Shown: positions 36,835-46,343 of the stretch, piece after piece
Numbering within the stretch: position 1 is the first letter of the stretch
Layout: each line of letters begins with the position of its first letter
NCBI RefSeq assembly: GCF_000612845.1
Contig: NZ_CCAT010000083.1
Span: 1 to 64,000, forward strand
Length of the DNA stretch: 64,000 nucleotides
Reading direction: 5' to 3'
Origin: Clostridium ihumii AP5
GTDB taxonomy: Bacteria > Bacillota > Clostridia > Clostridiales > Clostridiaceae
Position numbers and translations under genes: made by a program
The notes under the pieces: generated by a model
Seen by the model: only the letters and a program-made list of their open reading frames with translations
Databases searched by the model: none
What the model was told of the DNA's origin: nothing

Positions 36835-36997
36835 AATTACTCTCCTAAATAAAATATAAAACATAAAAAAGTAATAAAAATTTTAATATAGTTTACATTG
36901 CCAAAGTAAATTATATAATAAAAAACTGGAAACTTGTACATTTATTTGAAACAATTATAGAAAAGTCCTAGATTATAGAGAGTTTTAAAATAATGTA

Positions 36998-37025
36998 TTG
37001 ATTGAATTTCAGTTAATGGTATAAT
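36998..37025 (+). promoter_or_regulatory. Likely sigma-A promoter
   Basis: TTGATT, 16-bp spacer, TATAAT; about 85 bp before the following start codon. Confidence 0.6.
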
Positions 37026-37110
37026 GGAATAATTGTTATTTAAATTATTTTATAAAAGATATATGCAATTTAAATGATTAAATAAAAAAGTGAAAAGTGA
37101 GATTAATTAA

Positions 37111-37524
37111 ATGGAAAATGAAAACTTAGAAAAATCAATAGTTAGATTAGATAAGGATATTGCAGCATTAAAAATAGCTAAAAAATACTTATCTAATGAA
37201 GCTGAAATTGAAAAAGTTAGAGAAGAATTAAATCAAAAAAGACAATTATTAGCTAATGAATTATATAGTCGTGACTATATAGCATATGACGAATGTTGTG
37301 AAATAATTGGAGATATGTTAAATAAAAATTTAGATAAAGATGAACAAAAAGAGTTACTTGATACTATAAAAAGAGTATATGAAAGACAATCACCAAATGC
37401 AAGTAAAGGAAACAGTGGACTAAATGCATGGTTAAAGGAAATGGACATTGAATATAAATGGATAGAAACTGAAGACAGTGATTGGGCAACACTAATAATA
37501 ACTGGATTTGGAATACATAAGTAA
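37111..37524 (+). CDS. Conserved-looking hypothetical protein with helical N-terminus
   Basis: The protein has 137 residues. The first 60 are strongly helical and charged (LDKDIAALKIAKKYLSNEAE), suggesting a short coiled coil. The rest is mixed, with a distinctive C-terminal WIETEDSDWATLIITGFG. There is no membrane segment, signal or motif I can place. The ribosome site is weak (GTGAGA). It has its own promoter and a strong terminator, so it is a real single-gene unit. I do not recognise the family. Confidence 0.7.
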   Translation: MENENLEKSIVRLDKDIAALKIAKKYLSNEAEIEKVREELNQKRQLLANELYSRDYIAYDECCEIIGDMLNKNLDKDEQKELLDTIKRVYERQSPNASKGNSGLNAWLKEMDIEYKWIETEDSDWATLIITGFGIHK

Positions 37525-37586
37525 ATTTATTTTTATATTAGTATAAAATGTGAATTGAAAAATATATATTGAAAATATATATAGAA

Positions 37587-37625
37587 AAACAAGCTCCAAG
37601 ATATTTTAATTTGGAGCTTGTTTAA
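37587..37625. terminator. Intrinsic terminator
   Basis: AAACAAGCTCCAA pairs with TTGGAGCTTGTTT around a ten-base AT loop. It may serve both convergent genes. Confidence 0.85.
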
Positions 37626-37669
37626 GTTCAATAATATATTTAAAAAATTTTAATTTATGGAAAATTAAA

Positions 37670-39073
37670 TTAATTAGACCATTCAGTAGCATTTTCTAGT
37701 CCAGGAATAGATGATGCTTTGAAAACAGGTTTTTTGATTCCTTTAGCTTTTTGGGCTTTGTAGTCATTTAAGGCTAGGAATGCAAATTTACCTATACGAG
37801 TTATTGTTATTAGGTTGATTATAGCCATTAATCCCATGAATAAATCGGCTAAGTTCCATACTAACTCTACTTTTACTAAAGAACCAAAAAGAACCATAGC
37901 TACAACAAAAAATCTATATATATTTAAAGATACTTTACTTGTATTTATAAATTCTATATTAGATTGTCCATAATAGTAGTTACCTATTATAGAACTAAAA
38001 GAAAATAAGAAAATACAGAATGCTATAAAGTAATTACCAAAAGCACCAATTTGAGATGATAGTGCATATTGAGCTAATTCTATTCCAGTTAAAGCTGAAT
38101 CAGCATAAGCACCAGGAATTAGAACTATAAATGCAGTACAAGTACAAATTACTAATGTAGCAATGAAAATTCCTAAAGTTTGAACAAGTCCTTGTTCTAC
38201 TGGATGAGATGCTTCAGCAGCTGCAGCAGCGTTAGGTGAACTACCCATACCAGCTTCATTAGAGAATAATCCTCTTTTTATACCTTGCATAAGAGTAGCA
38301 GTAAATCCACCAACTGTAATAGATTTAAATCCAAAAGCATTTTGGATAATTAATTTAAGGATTCCTGGAATAGCTCTAAAGTTTAAAATAACAACTAAAA
38401 GAGCAACTACTATATACGCCATTGCAAAAAATGGAACGATAACTTCAGAAACTCTTGCAATTCTAGTGATTCCACCGAATATAACTAATGTTGTAAGACC
38501 AACAAGAACAATACCCATAACTGTTCTGTTTATTCCAAAAGCTGTATCAAAAGCAACAGTAACAGTATTAGCTTGTACAGCATTAAATATTAATCCAAAA
38601 GAAATTGTTATAAGAATTGAAAAAATAATACCAAGCCATCTTTTATTAAGTGCTTTTTCCATATAATAAGCTGGACCACCTCTGTAAGCATTACCATCTT
38701 TAACTTTAAAGATTTGAGCAAGTGTACACTCAACGAATCCAGATGCTGCACCTACTAATGCTATAAGCCACATCCAAAAAACAGCTCCAGGGCCTCCAAT
38801 AGCAACAGCAATAGCAACACCAGCAATATTACCAGTTCCAACTTTTGATGCAGTACTTATGCAAAAAGATTGGAATGATGATACTTTACCATCTTTATTA
38901 TTTTTCTTGTCTTCAGAATCAGAAATAAGTCTAAACATTTCTTTGATATGTGTAAATTGAACTAAATGTGTTTTTATAGAGAAGTATAACCCAAGTATTA
39001 ATAGCAGTGCAATTAATACATATCCCCATAAGTAATTGTTTGCCAAACTAATAAAGTCATTAAAAAAGTCCAT
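37670..39073 (-). CDS. Alanine/glycine:cation symporter (AGCS family)
   Basis: The protein has 467 residues with about eleven helices. Family signatures are GTGNIAGVAIAVAIGGPGAV, FVECTLAQIFK, YRGGPAYYMEKAL and RGLFSNEAGMGSSPNAAAAA. AGCS proteins import alanine or glycine with sodium or protons. GGGGGAAATTT precedes the ATG. The gene stands alone, with 480 bp of non-coding DNA upstream. Confidence 0.94.
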   Translation of the reverse strand: MDFFNDFISLANNYLWGYVLIALLLILGLYFSIKTHLVQFTHIKEMFRLISDSEDKKNNKDGKVSSFQSFCISTASKVGTGNIAGVAIAVAIGGPGAVFWMWLIALVGAASGFVECTLAQIFKVKDGNAYRGGPAYYMEKALNKRWLGIIFSILITISFGLIFNAVQANTVTVAFDTAFGINRTVMGIVLVGLTTLVIFGGITRIARVSEVIVPFFAMAYIVVALLVVILNFRAIPGILKLIIQNAFGFKSITVGGFTATLMQGIKRGLFSNEAGMGSSPNAAAAAEASHPVEQGLVQTLGIFIATLVICTCTAFIVLIPGAYADSALTGIELAQYALSSQIGAFGNYFIAFCIFLFSFSSIIGNYYYGQSNIEFINTSKVSLNIYRFFVVAMVLFGSLVKVELVWNLADLFMGLMAIINLITITRIGKFAFLALNDYKAQKAKGIKKPVFKASSIPGLENATEWSN

Positions 39074-39556
39074 TAAATTTCCCCCTCGGATTCATAAAAA
39101 TTTATATACAAAGTTTTATAAATGTATTCCCGTTTAAATATAAAACCTTATAAACCATAGCTAAATGTTTCTAATTTTGAAACTATATAAAAATTAATTA
39201 AATTGATCTGTAAATATATATGTTTACAAAAAATACATAAATATTAATATATGCAATTAATCTATGTATATAATTATGTACAATTTTCAGAAAAAAATCA
39301 ATATTTAAAAGACAAAAAATATAAAAATATGTAAAAAAATAAGGAATAATCCATAATATTGAGAAAAATGAATAAAAATATATATAATCCAATTTTATAT
39401 ATTAGAAAAAGTTTATTTAAAATATAAAATAAATAGAAGATATGTTTTATCTAAAATGTATGAAAATACATAAAGGTATAGTAAAAAAATTACTTTTTAA
39501 TATATAAATCTAGTAATTTTATAAAATACTAGATTTATATATTAAGATAATTAAAT
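39074..39556. other. Gene-free AT-rich spacer
   Basis: No gene is supported. It must contain the AGCS gene promoter (minus strand), which I cannot place with confidence. A TGTAAATATATATGTTTACA inverted repeat lies near 39209-39228. A perfect stem (AAATCTAGTAATTTT and complement, about 39506-39536) lies beyond the 3' end of the reductase gene and is probably its terminator. Confidence 0.5.
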
Positions 39557-40708
39557 TTAGAGCATTTCAATAAATGCTTGGATTCTTGTGTTTAATTGAC
39601 CAATGTCTGTAGTTGAATAATCAGTTTCTATTTTCATATATGGTTTATTTTTTTTAGTTGTAATAAAATTTTGAATTGTAGTAGCTTCAACATTATATGT
39701 ATGACAAGCCTGTAAAACAACATCAACAACACCATCAACTTTGTATTCATCTACAAGGTATGATAGATATTCAAGTCTATTATCATTAGGACTCATACAA
39801 GCACATGCAGTTCGTAGATACCTTTCAGTTAGAGCATCAATAGGATTTTTAGTTTCATCAACTAATAGACTTTCATCTTTAGCACCACTACAATTTTCAT
39901 AACAAACAACAACTCCACCATTAGATTCAATAGCAGTTATAACTTTTTCAGTTGAGTCGCCTAGTGGACAACCAGTAACGAGAATTCTTTTTGAAGAAGG
40001 TGAAACAGGTCTTATGTCGTTGTTATAATTTTTCATTGTTTCATCTATTATTGAATATATATCATTAATTTCTTTTTCTTTATCTGCTATGTAAAGAGTT
40101 CCTTGAATAACTTTTCTTAAATCATATCCAGTCATAGGGGGAGGACAAAGTTTAGATAATCCATAGTAATTTCTAAGAGCTTGTCTTTCTCTGTTTTTTA
40201 AAGAAATTTTTTCTTTTAGTTTTTCTTCTGTTATTTCAACATTAAACTGATTTTCTAATGTTTCTTTAAGTTCAACTATAGATGCCCTGTAATAATCGTA
40301 AGATGCTTTTCCATACGGTGTTTGTGGTAATTGCATAACATGCATAGGTTTTTTCTTTTTTAACAATTCATACATCTTTTTTTTACCATCACAAGTAGTT
40401 TCTCCAAGCAACATATCAGAGAAATAGTAAAATGGGCATTTTTCTGATATGGCATATCCATAACTAGATTTAATTAATGGACATAAATTACGAGGTAAAT
40501 CCTTTTCTGCATACTCTATTGGTTCTTCATCCATTCCACAAAGCCAAGCAGCTACAGCATCAGAGGCAGCAATAACTTCCCAAGGAGCAAAACCACAATA
40601 AACTCCTACAATTTTTTTTCCCTCATCTTTTAATTCTTTAATTTTAATAAAAGCATTTCTACGAGCTTCGCTAAATTCATTTATAAAATCAGGTAATTTA
40701 TTCATCAT
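39557..40708 (-). CDS. Double-cubane-cluster-type anaerobic reductase (HgdB/BcrC-like)
   Basis: The protein has 383 residues and belongs to the 2-hydroxyglutaryl-CoA dehydratase D-component family (COG1775). Landmarks are VYCGFAPWEVIAASDAV, LPRNLCPLIKSSYGY, EKCPFYYFSDMLLGETTCDGK, RILVTGCPLGDSTEKVI, CYENCSGAKDE and LQACHTYNVE. The many conserved cysteines and single-subunit length fit the double-cubane-cluster proteins, which need an ATP-driven activator and reduce small molecules. No activator (HgdC-like) gene is in the window. The start is one of two adjacent ATG codons (40708 or 40705) after AGAGAGG. Confidence 0.85.
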   Translation of the reverse strand: MMNKLPDFINEFSEARRNAFIKIKELKDEGKKIVGVYCGFAPWEVIAASDAVAAWLCGMDEEPIEYAEKDLPRNLCPLIKSSYGYAISEKCPFYYFSDMLLGETTCDGKKKMYELLKKKKPMHVMQLPQTPYGKASYDYYRASIVELKETLENQFNVEITEEKLKEKISLKNRERQALRNYYGLSKLCPPPMTGYDLRKVIQGTLYIADKEKEINDIYSIIDETMKNYNNDIRPVSPSSKRILVTGCPLGDSTEKVITAIESNGGVVVCYENCSGAKDESLLVDETKNPIDALTERYLRTACACMSPNDNRLEYLSYLVDEYKVDGVVDVVLQACHTYNVEATTIQNFITTKKNKPYMKIETDYSTTDIGQLNTRIQAFIEML

Positions 40709-40811
40709 ATAATCCTCTCTATCTATAAAATTAATCAATTAGAAATAATTATATTATAAATTTCATGGAAAATAATAGGATTATTTAAAAATGTAATACT
40801 TAAATGCTTTC

Positions 40812-41166
40812 TATAGGAATCTAAGTTAAAACTTTAAGTTATTGATGATTAAGTTGAGAGTTCTAATTAATTTAATTGAAAATTGAAAATGGAAAATGGA
40901 AAGTGAATGTAAAAATTGGATTTCCAATTTTAAAGAACGATTTTTTATTAAATTTGCAGAGCAAATTAGTTGAAAACAATATAAAAACGTAGTTTTTAAG
41001 TATTTCTATTTCAAATATTAAGAACGAAGTGAGTAATATTTACCATAACTATTCACTATTCACTCTTAGTTCTTAATTGGTTCTAAATATAAAAATAGGA
41101 ATAACATATAATTTTAGTAGTATCTTTTGATAAAGATATTATTTGAAATTTGAACTTGGCCCTATA
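40812..41166 (+). repeat. MITE-like intergenic repeat, copy D (355 bp, full length)
   Basis: It starts TATAGGAATCTAAGTTAAAA and ends ATTTGAACTTGGCCCTATA. It has the subtype I segment GGAAAATGGAAAGTGAATG, GAGCAAATTAG and AATATTAAGAACGAAGTGAG. It is the clean reference copy for subtype I, the mirror image of copy A. Confidence 0.85.
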
Positions 41167-41214
41167 TCAGCTGAATTTTAGAATTATAAAAAAGTAGATA
41201 TATGAAGGATTTTA

Positions 41215-41262
41215 AATAATAAAAGAGCTATGATATAAAATACATAGCTCTTTTATTATTTA
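41215..41262. terminator. Intrinsic terminator of the trx operon
   Basis: A 17-bp stem (AATAATAAAAGAGCTATG with complement) overlaps the stop codon of the reductase gene; T-rich on the minus strand. Confidence 0.8.
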
Positions 41263-42114
41263 TTTATTTTTATCTAAATAAGATACTGCACTTAATGTGG
41301 CAATTAATCCTTCACCGGCACTTTTTATGTATTGATAAGGCTTTCCAACTATATCTCCAGCAGCAAAGCAACCTTTGATATTAGTTGACATAGTTCTATC
41401 TACTATGATATGACCATCTTCAACTTGAAGTCCAGGCATTAAATTTGCTGGTGAAATACTGTCTTTCAACATAAACACACCATCAACATCGATAGTAGTT
41501 TCTTTAAGAACTAATTTGCTTACTAATGTATCACCTTGAACTTCTATTGGAGTATCCTTTAGTATATTTATGTTTGAATTAACATTAGGTTCCTCTTTAT
41601 ACATAGGTATATAATAGACTTTTGAAGCAAGTTCAGATACATAGTTAGCTTCTTCTTCAGCTTCTTTGTTGTATCCAACTATTGCAACAACTTTTCCACG
41701 GTATAGAGGAGCATCACATGTAGCACAATATCCAACACCTTTGCCTAAGAATTCTTCTTCACCTTTTATAGGTTTTGTAAACTCTACACCAGTTGCAAGT
41801 ATTACAGTAGTTGCTTCATAAGTTTTGTCATTTACCATAAGAGCAAAATAACTACCCATAGAGTAAATTGCATTCACTTTTTCTTCAGTTATTGTAATAT
41901 CCATAGTATTTATATGGTTTTTAAAATGTTCTTTAAGTTCAGATCCGTTTGAATTTGGAAAGCCTAAATAATTATTAATTTTAGGCGCTTTACTAATTTT
42001 GGGACTTAGCTCAGAAGAACCAAATAGTATAAAATTTTTATTTCTTATTTTAGCATTTATTGATGCAGATAATCCTGCAGGACCACTGCCTATAATTGCT
42101 ATATCATATCTCAT
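41260..42114 (-). CDS. Thioredoxin reductase of the pyridine-nucleotide-independent type (FFTR-like)
   Basis: The protein has 284 residues. The FAD site GSGPAGLSAS is at 9-18 and the redox pair C130-A-T-C133-D is intact. The FAD C-terminal motif CFAAGDIVG is also present. The NADPH-binding motif GGGNSA is missing: the place reads AIVGYNKEAEEEAN (from 144), and no HRRxxxR motif follows. The protein is also about 30 residues short of standard TrxB. This matches the ferredoxin- or otherwise-dependent flavin thioredoxin reductases described in Clostridia, so ferredoxin is the likely electron donor. It is 18 bp downstream of its thioredoxin gene. Confidence 0.85.
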   Translation of the reverse strand: MRYDIAIIGSGPAGLSASINAKIRNKNFILFGSSELSPKISKAPKINNYLGFPNSNGSELKEHFKNHINTMDITITEEKVNAIYSMGSYFALMVNDKTYEATTVILATGVEFTKPIKGEEEFLGKGVGYCATCDAPLYRGKVVAIVGYNKEAEEEANYVSELASKVYYIPMYKEEPNVNSNINILKDTPIEVQGDTLVSKLVLKETTIDVDGVFMLKDSISPANLMPGLQVEDGHIIVDRTMSTNIKGCFAAGDIVGKPYQYIKSAGEGLIATLSAVSYLDKNK

Positions 42115-42132
42115 ATTAATTACCTCTAATTT

Positions 42133-42444
42133 CTATAGGTGAGCTTTAATTTTAGCTTCTAGATTTTCTTTTGGAATAAATCCTACCATTGTTTCAACAG
42201 CTTTTCCATCTTTGAAAATCATAATTGTTGGAACACTAGAAACAAAATATTTACGAGCTAAATCAGCACTTTCATCTATATCTACTTTAAAGAATTTGGC
42301 TGTGCCATTCATTTCATTACTTAATTCATCAAATACTGGAGCTAACATTTTACATGGACCACACCAAGTTGCAAAGAAGTCAATCACAACTACTCCATTT
42401 GAAATTTCAGAATCAAAATTACTATTATTTAATACGTTTGCCAT
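42133..42444 (-). CDS. trxA: Thioredoxin
   Basis: The protein has 103 residues, a canonical single-domain thioredoxin. Active site W27-C28-G29-P30-C31 lies in IDFFATWCGPCKMLAP, with the cis-proline segment SVPTIMIF and a final amphipathic helix. AGGAGGT precedes the ATG. It is the first gene of a two-gene operon with the atypical reductase, so the pair forms a complete thiol-reducing chain. Confidence 0.97.
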   Translation of the reverse strand: MANVLNNSNFDSEISNGVVVIDFFATWCGPCKMLAPVFDELSNEMNGTAKFFKVDIDESADLARKYFVSSVPTIMIFKDGKAVETMVGFIPKENLEAKIKAHL

Positions 42445-42899
42445 TTAAATTACCTCCTATTTGTAAGAAAATATCAGATATAATGAAAAATTATATCATC
42501 AATAAAAAATTAAGATTTATTTTAAAGTTATGTTTCCCATTATTTAAATTAAATAAACTGTAAAAATAAACTACACTATATATTTAATAATTATTATTAA
42601 ATAATATCAGATATTAATATAAAAATCAATAAAGGTAAAACAAATCTTTTATATTCATATATTATAATATATGAATATAAAAATTTAAAGAGATATTTAT
42701 TAAATTTATATTAAACTTAGAAAGATTTAAGATTAAGTTAATGTTAAATAAAAATTTATGATATATAATATAGAAAATATAATTTATATTTAAGTGTTAA
42801 TTAAAATTAAATTTTAAAGAAAGAAATTTAAATTACTAAATTTCAAGCAAGGGAAATTTTAGAAGTTTAATTTTTTATAGATAGACATGGAGGATTGTT
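42445..42899. other. Gene-free AT-rich divergent intergenic region
   Basis: No gene is supported. It must hold the promoters of the trx operon (a TATAAT at about 42506-42511 read on the minus strand is likely) and of the LURP-one gene. ATATCAGATAT-like motifs occur twice, near 42472 and 42604. ATGGAGGA precedes the next start. Confidence 0.5.
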
Positions 42900-43382
42900 A
42901 TGAAATATTATATAAAAGAAAAATTGATAGCTATAGGAAGTAAGTATGTTGTAACAAATGAATATGGTATGGAAGAGTATTTAATAGAAGGAGATAAGCT
43001 TGATATAGGTAAAAACATATCTATTTATGATATAAATAAAACTGAGAAGTTATTGTATATGAAACAAAAAATTAGATTAGGAACACATAAATATGTTGCC
43101 TATAATAGAAATAATGATGAAATTGCAACTATAGAAAAAGCATTTTCATTAATGAAAGCTAGCTATAGTATATCTGGATTAGTTGGAAATATTAAATTAC
43201 AAGGTGATACATTAAGAAGACATTATGAATTAATAAAAAATGGAAAAGTAATAGGAAGAATCGATAAAGGATTAAGTCCAAGGGATAAGTATTCATTAGA
43301 AGTTTATGATGAGAATTATAAAATATTTTTTATAGGTCTTACTGCAATGATAGATTTAGTAAGTTTCCATGGGGATAATTAG
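42900..43382 (+). CDS. LURP-one-related (YxjI-like) family protein
   Basis: The protein has 160 residues. The repeating strand pattern (YYIKEKLIAIGSKYVVTNEYG, LLYMKQKIRLGTHKYVAYNR, GKVIGRIDKG, YSLEVYDENYKIFFIGL) fits the LURP-one/YxjI beta-barrel fold, which resembles the Tubby and phospholipid-scramblase fold. Bacterial members have no established role. It is a single-gene unit closed by a terminator. Confidence 0.8.
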   Translation: MKYYIKEKLIAIGSKYVVTNEYGMEEYLIEGDKLDIGKNISIYDINKTEKLLYMKQKIRLGTHKYVAYNRNNDEIATIEKAFSLMKASYSISGLVGNIKLQGDTLRRHYELIKNGKVIGRIDKGLSPRDKYSLEVYDENYKIFFIGLTAMIDLVSFHGDN

Positions 43383-43457
43383 AAAAATATTTAAAGTATA
43401 AAATAATTACTTTGATGAAAAATATAACCAATATGTTTATTAATTATGTATAATTAG

Positions 43458-43491
43458 GCTAGTGAAATTTTTATTTCACTAGCTTTTTTTA
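43458..43491 (+). terminator. Intrinsic terminator
   Basis: GCTAGTGAAAT pairs with ATTTCACTAGC, then a run of seven T. It ends only three bases before the ribosome binding site of the next gene, so it could also attenuate that gene. Confidence 0.85.
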
Positions 43492-43505
43492 TTGGAGGGG
43501 GACTT

Positions 43506-44282
43506 ATGGAGAAAATTATAGAAATAAGAAATTTAACTAAATCATTTGGAAGTAAGAGTGTTTTAAAAGGAATTAATTTAGATATATACAGAGGAAATAT
43601 AATAGGGTATATAGGGCCTAATGGTGCAGGAAAAAGTACTACTGTTAAGTTGATATTAGGATTAATTGATGGATATGATGGAGAAATAAAAATTTTTGGT
43701 GAAGAAATCAAAAATACCAACGGGAATTACAAAAAGAAAATTGGATATGTTCCAGAAGTTGCAGATTTATATGAAAGTTTAAGTGCTAAAGAGTATTTAA
43801 CATTTATAGGTCAGTTGTATGGAATGGACTATGATGAAATTGATAATAAGGCAAAGAGACTAATGGATGTATTAGGAATTGGTGATGCATATAATTCTAG
43901 ATTGTCATCTTATTCTAAGGGAATGAGGCAAAAAGTTATGATAATTTCAAGTATAATTCATAATCCAGATATATTATTTTTAGATGAACCATTAAGTGGG
44001 TTAGATGCTAATAGTGTAATGATTATAAAAGAACTTTTAGCAGAATTTGCAGCTAAGGGTAAAACCATATTTTATTCATCGCATATAATGGAAGTTGTAG
44101 AAAAAATTAGTGATAGAATAATACTGATTGATAAAGGAGTAATTGTGGCAGATGGAACATTTGAAGAGTTAAAACATAGTCATAATGAAGGTTCACTGGA
44201 AAGTATATTCAACGAACTTACAGGTTTTGATATGCATAAACAATTGGCTGAAAGAATAATATCAATAGTTGAAGGAGAATAA
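43506..44282 (+). CDS. ABC transporter ATP-binding protein (ABC-2 export type)
   Basis: The protein has 258 residues. Walker A is GPNGAGKS at 37-44. The degenerate signature is YSKGMRQKVMI in place of LSGGQ, as in CcmA/YhaQ-type exporters, and Walker B is ILFLDEPLSGLDA. GGAGGGGG precedes the ATG. The partner membrane protein starts three bases after its stop codon. No separate promoter is visible between the terminator and the start, so transcription may depend on read-through. Confidence 0.92.
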   Translation: MEKIIEIRNLTKSFGSKSVLKGINLDIYRGNIIGYIGPNGAGKSTTVKLILGLIDGYDGEIKIFGEEIKNTNGNYKKKIGYVPEVADLYESLSAKEYLTFIGQLYGMDYDEIDNKAKRLMDVLGIGDAYNSRLSSYSKGMRQKVMIISSIIHNPDILFLDEPLSGLDANSVMIIKELLAEFAAKGKTIFYSSHIMEVVEKISDRIILIDKGVIVADGTFEELKHSHNEGSLESIFNELTGFDMHKQLAERIISIVEGE

Positions 44283-44285
44283 AAT

Positions 44286-45929
44286 ATGGAGGATTTTAAA
44301 ATATTAAAATTAGTAAAAAAGTTTGAATTTTTATATAAAAAAATTGGCGTAGATTATGACACTATGATACTAATTCTTAGAATGAAACTGACTATGGATG
44401 GAAGGAAAATTCCAACTGTCTTAAGTGGCAGTCAAGGAAATGATGATAAAGATAAAAATCAATTTAAGAGATCATTAATTTATTATTGTATATTAGGCCT
44501 TTTATGTATGATGATGATTATTATAGATGTAAATATAATGATACAAATGACTATTTATTTTGGAATGATTATGTTTATGATTTTTTCAGTGTTTATATCA
44601 GATTTCTCTTCAGTAATATTAGATGTTAGGGATAAAAATTTAATAGGTATTAGAGGGGTAGGTTTAAAAACTGTTAATGCTGCAAAGATAACACATATAA
44701 TGATTTATATACTTCAAATAACACTTGCGTTATGTGGATTTTCGATACTAGCATCTTTTAAATATGGTATAACATTTTGTTTAGTATTTATATTAGAAAT
44801 AGTTTTTATAGATATTTTTATGATAACAGTTACTGCACTTTTATATTTTGTAATACTAAAGTTTTTTGATGGTGAAAAATTAAAAGATATGATAAATATT
44901 GTTCAAATAGTTTTAACTGTTGTTATAGTAGTCATGTCACAATTAATGGGAAGAATATTTAATGTAGTAGAAATTAGTAGTGAGTATAATATAAAATTGG
45001 TACATTGTTTTTTACCACCTATGTGGTTTGCAGCTCCTTTAGAAATGATTAACAAGGGAAGCGTAGAAAAGGATCTTTTGATATTAACAATGATTGGAAT
45101 TATAATACCTATCATTGCAATAATTATTTATTCAAGAATTTCAAACTCATTTGAAAATTACTTAATAAAATTAAATAGTAGCGAAAGTAAAGTTAAGAAA
45201 AAAAACACATTAGCATTTAAGTTAAGTAAGTATATATGTAGAGATAAAGAAGAAAGAATGTTTTTTAATTTTTCTCATGAAATAATATGTAAAGAAAGAG
45301 AATTAAAATTAAAAATATATCCAGATGTAGCACTTTCACTAGTATTTCCAGTTATATTTTTATTTATTGCTGGAGAAAATGAAGGAGGAATTTTAAATGC
45401 ATTAAATCAGTTAAAAAATTCAAATAGTTTTTTGACAATGTATTTGATGTTAATAGCTATACCATCAATTACAATGATGATGCAGTACTCTGAGAATTAC
45501 AAGGGTGCTTGGATATACAATGTTGTGTCTATAGAAAATAGAAAATTAATGTATAGAGGATGTATAAAAGCATTTATATACAAATTTATTATACCAATGT
45601 TTATAATATGCTCCTTGATTTATATAGCTATATTTAAAACTAAAGTTATAGTTCATTTAGTTGCTATGTTTTTAGTTATGCTTATTACTATTGTAGGTTC
45701 ATTTAATATTACAGAAAAAAATTTACCATTTAGTCTAGCATTTTCAGTAAATAGTAAAAATCAAAATATAGGTAAGACATTATTATTAATGGCAGTAGTA
45801 GCTATTTTTGCAATAGTACATTATGTATTATTAAAAATATCTATGGGAATATATATTTATATTGGAGTATTAATTTTAGCAACAATTATCGTATGGAATA
45901 AAGGATTTAATGTAAAAGAAAAAAGTTAA
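44286..45929 (+). CDS. Large ABC exporter membrane subunit
   Basis: The protein has 547 residues with about 12 membrane helices in two blocks (about 60-290 and 350-545) separated by a charged cytosolic part (NCRDKEERMFFNFSHEI region). The size and helix plan fit ABC-2-type exporters that pair with one ATPase. Translational coupling to the ATPase (three-base gap) supports the pairing. The substrate is unknown. Confidence 0.8.
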   Translation: MEDFKILKLVKKFEFLYKKIGVDYDTMILILRMKLTMDGRKIPTVLSGSQGNDDKDKNQFKRSLIYYCILGLLCMMMIIIDVNIMIQMTIYFGMIMFMIFSVFISDFSSVILDVRDKNLIGIRGVGLKTVNAAKITHIMIYILQITLALCGFSILASFKYGITFCLVFILEIVFIDIFMITVTALLYFVILKFFDGEKLKDMINIVQIVLTVVIVVMSQLMGRIFNVVEISSEYNIKLVHCFLPPMWFAAPLEMINKGSVEKDLLILTMIGIIIPIIAIIIYSRISNSFENYLIKLNSSESKVKKKNTLAFKLSKYICRDKEERMFFNFSHEIICKERELKLKIYPDVALSLVFPVIFLFIAGENEGGILNALNQLKNSNSFLTMYLMLIAIPSITMMMQYSENYKGAWIYNVVSIENRKLMYRGCIKAFIYKFIIPMFIICSLIYIAIFKTKVIVHLVAMFLVMLITIVGSFNITEKNLPFSLAFSVNSKNQNIGKTLLLMAVVAIFAIVHYVLLKISMGIYIYIGVLILATIIVWNKGFNVKEKS

Positions 45930-45947
45930 ACATAGAAATAAATTGTA

Positions 45948-45978
45948 ACTTTTGAATTTGAACTTGGAACCCTATATA
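45948..45978 (+). repeat. End fragment of the MITE-like repeat abutting copy E
   Basis: CTTTTGAATTTGAACTTGGAA followed by CCCTATA is the right end of a family member with the rest missing, joined to copy E through the palindrome CCCTATATAGGG. It lies 20 bp after the exporter stop codon. Confidence 0.7.
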
Positions 45979-46343
45979 GGGTTAAAAGCTGAAAAATGAA
46001 ATTATTCATATTTCAGTTGGAAAAGAGCAATTTAAAGTGTTGTACAAAAATTAACAATTAACGATGAACAATTAACAATGAAGGATAAAACTGAAAGCTG
46101 AGTTTTTTAAATAGATTTTTAAAATGATTTGTAGAACAAATTAATTAAATATTATATAAAAACCTAGTTTTTATGGACTTCTATTCAAAAATATTAGGAA
46201 CGAAGTGAATAATATTAACCATCATTGTTAATTGCTAACTGTTAATTGTTAATTGTTTTCAACCATGATATCAGAATAAACTGTAAGATTAGTACTATCA
46301 TTTGATAAAGATGTTATTCTGAATTTGAACTTGGAACCCTATA
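45974..46343 (+). repeat. MITE-like intergenic repeat, copy E (370 bp)
   Basis: It starts TATAGGGTTAAAAGCTGAAA and ends AATTTGAACTTGGAACCCTA. It has the subtype II segment AACAATTAACAATGAAGG, AATATTAGGAACGAAGTGAA and repeats of TGTTAATTGTTAATTG. It ends about 65 bp before the alarmone synthetase start. Confidence 0.82.

Noticed and set aside
39074-39556. Hidden small gene or RNA between the AGCS symporter and the reductase
   Set aside because: Only short AT-rich frames without ribosome sites are present; I see no conserved RNA signature.
41260-42114. Ordinary NADPH thioredoxin reductase TrxB
   Set aside because: The NADPH-binding glycine motif and HRRxxxR are missing and the protein is short.
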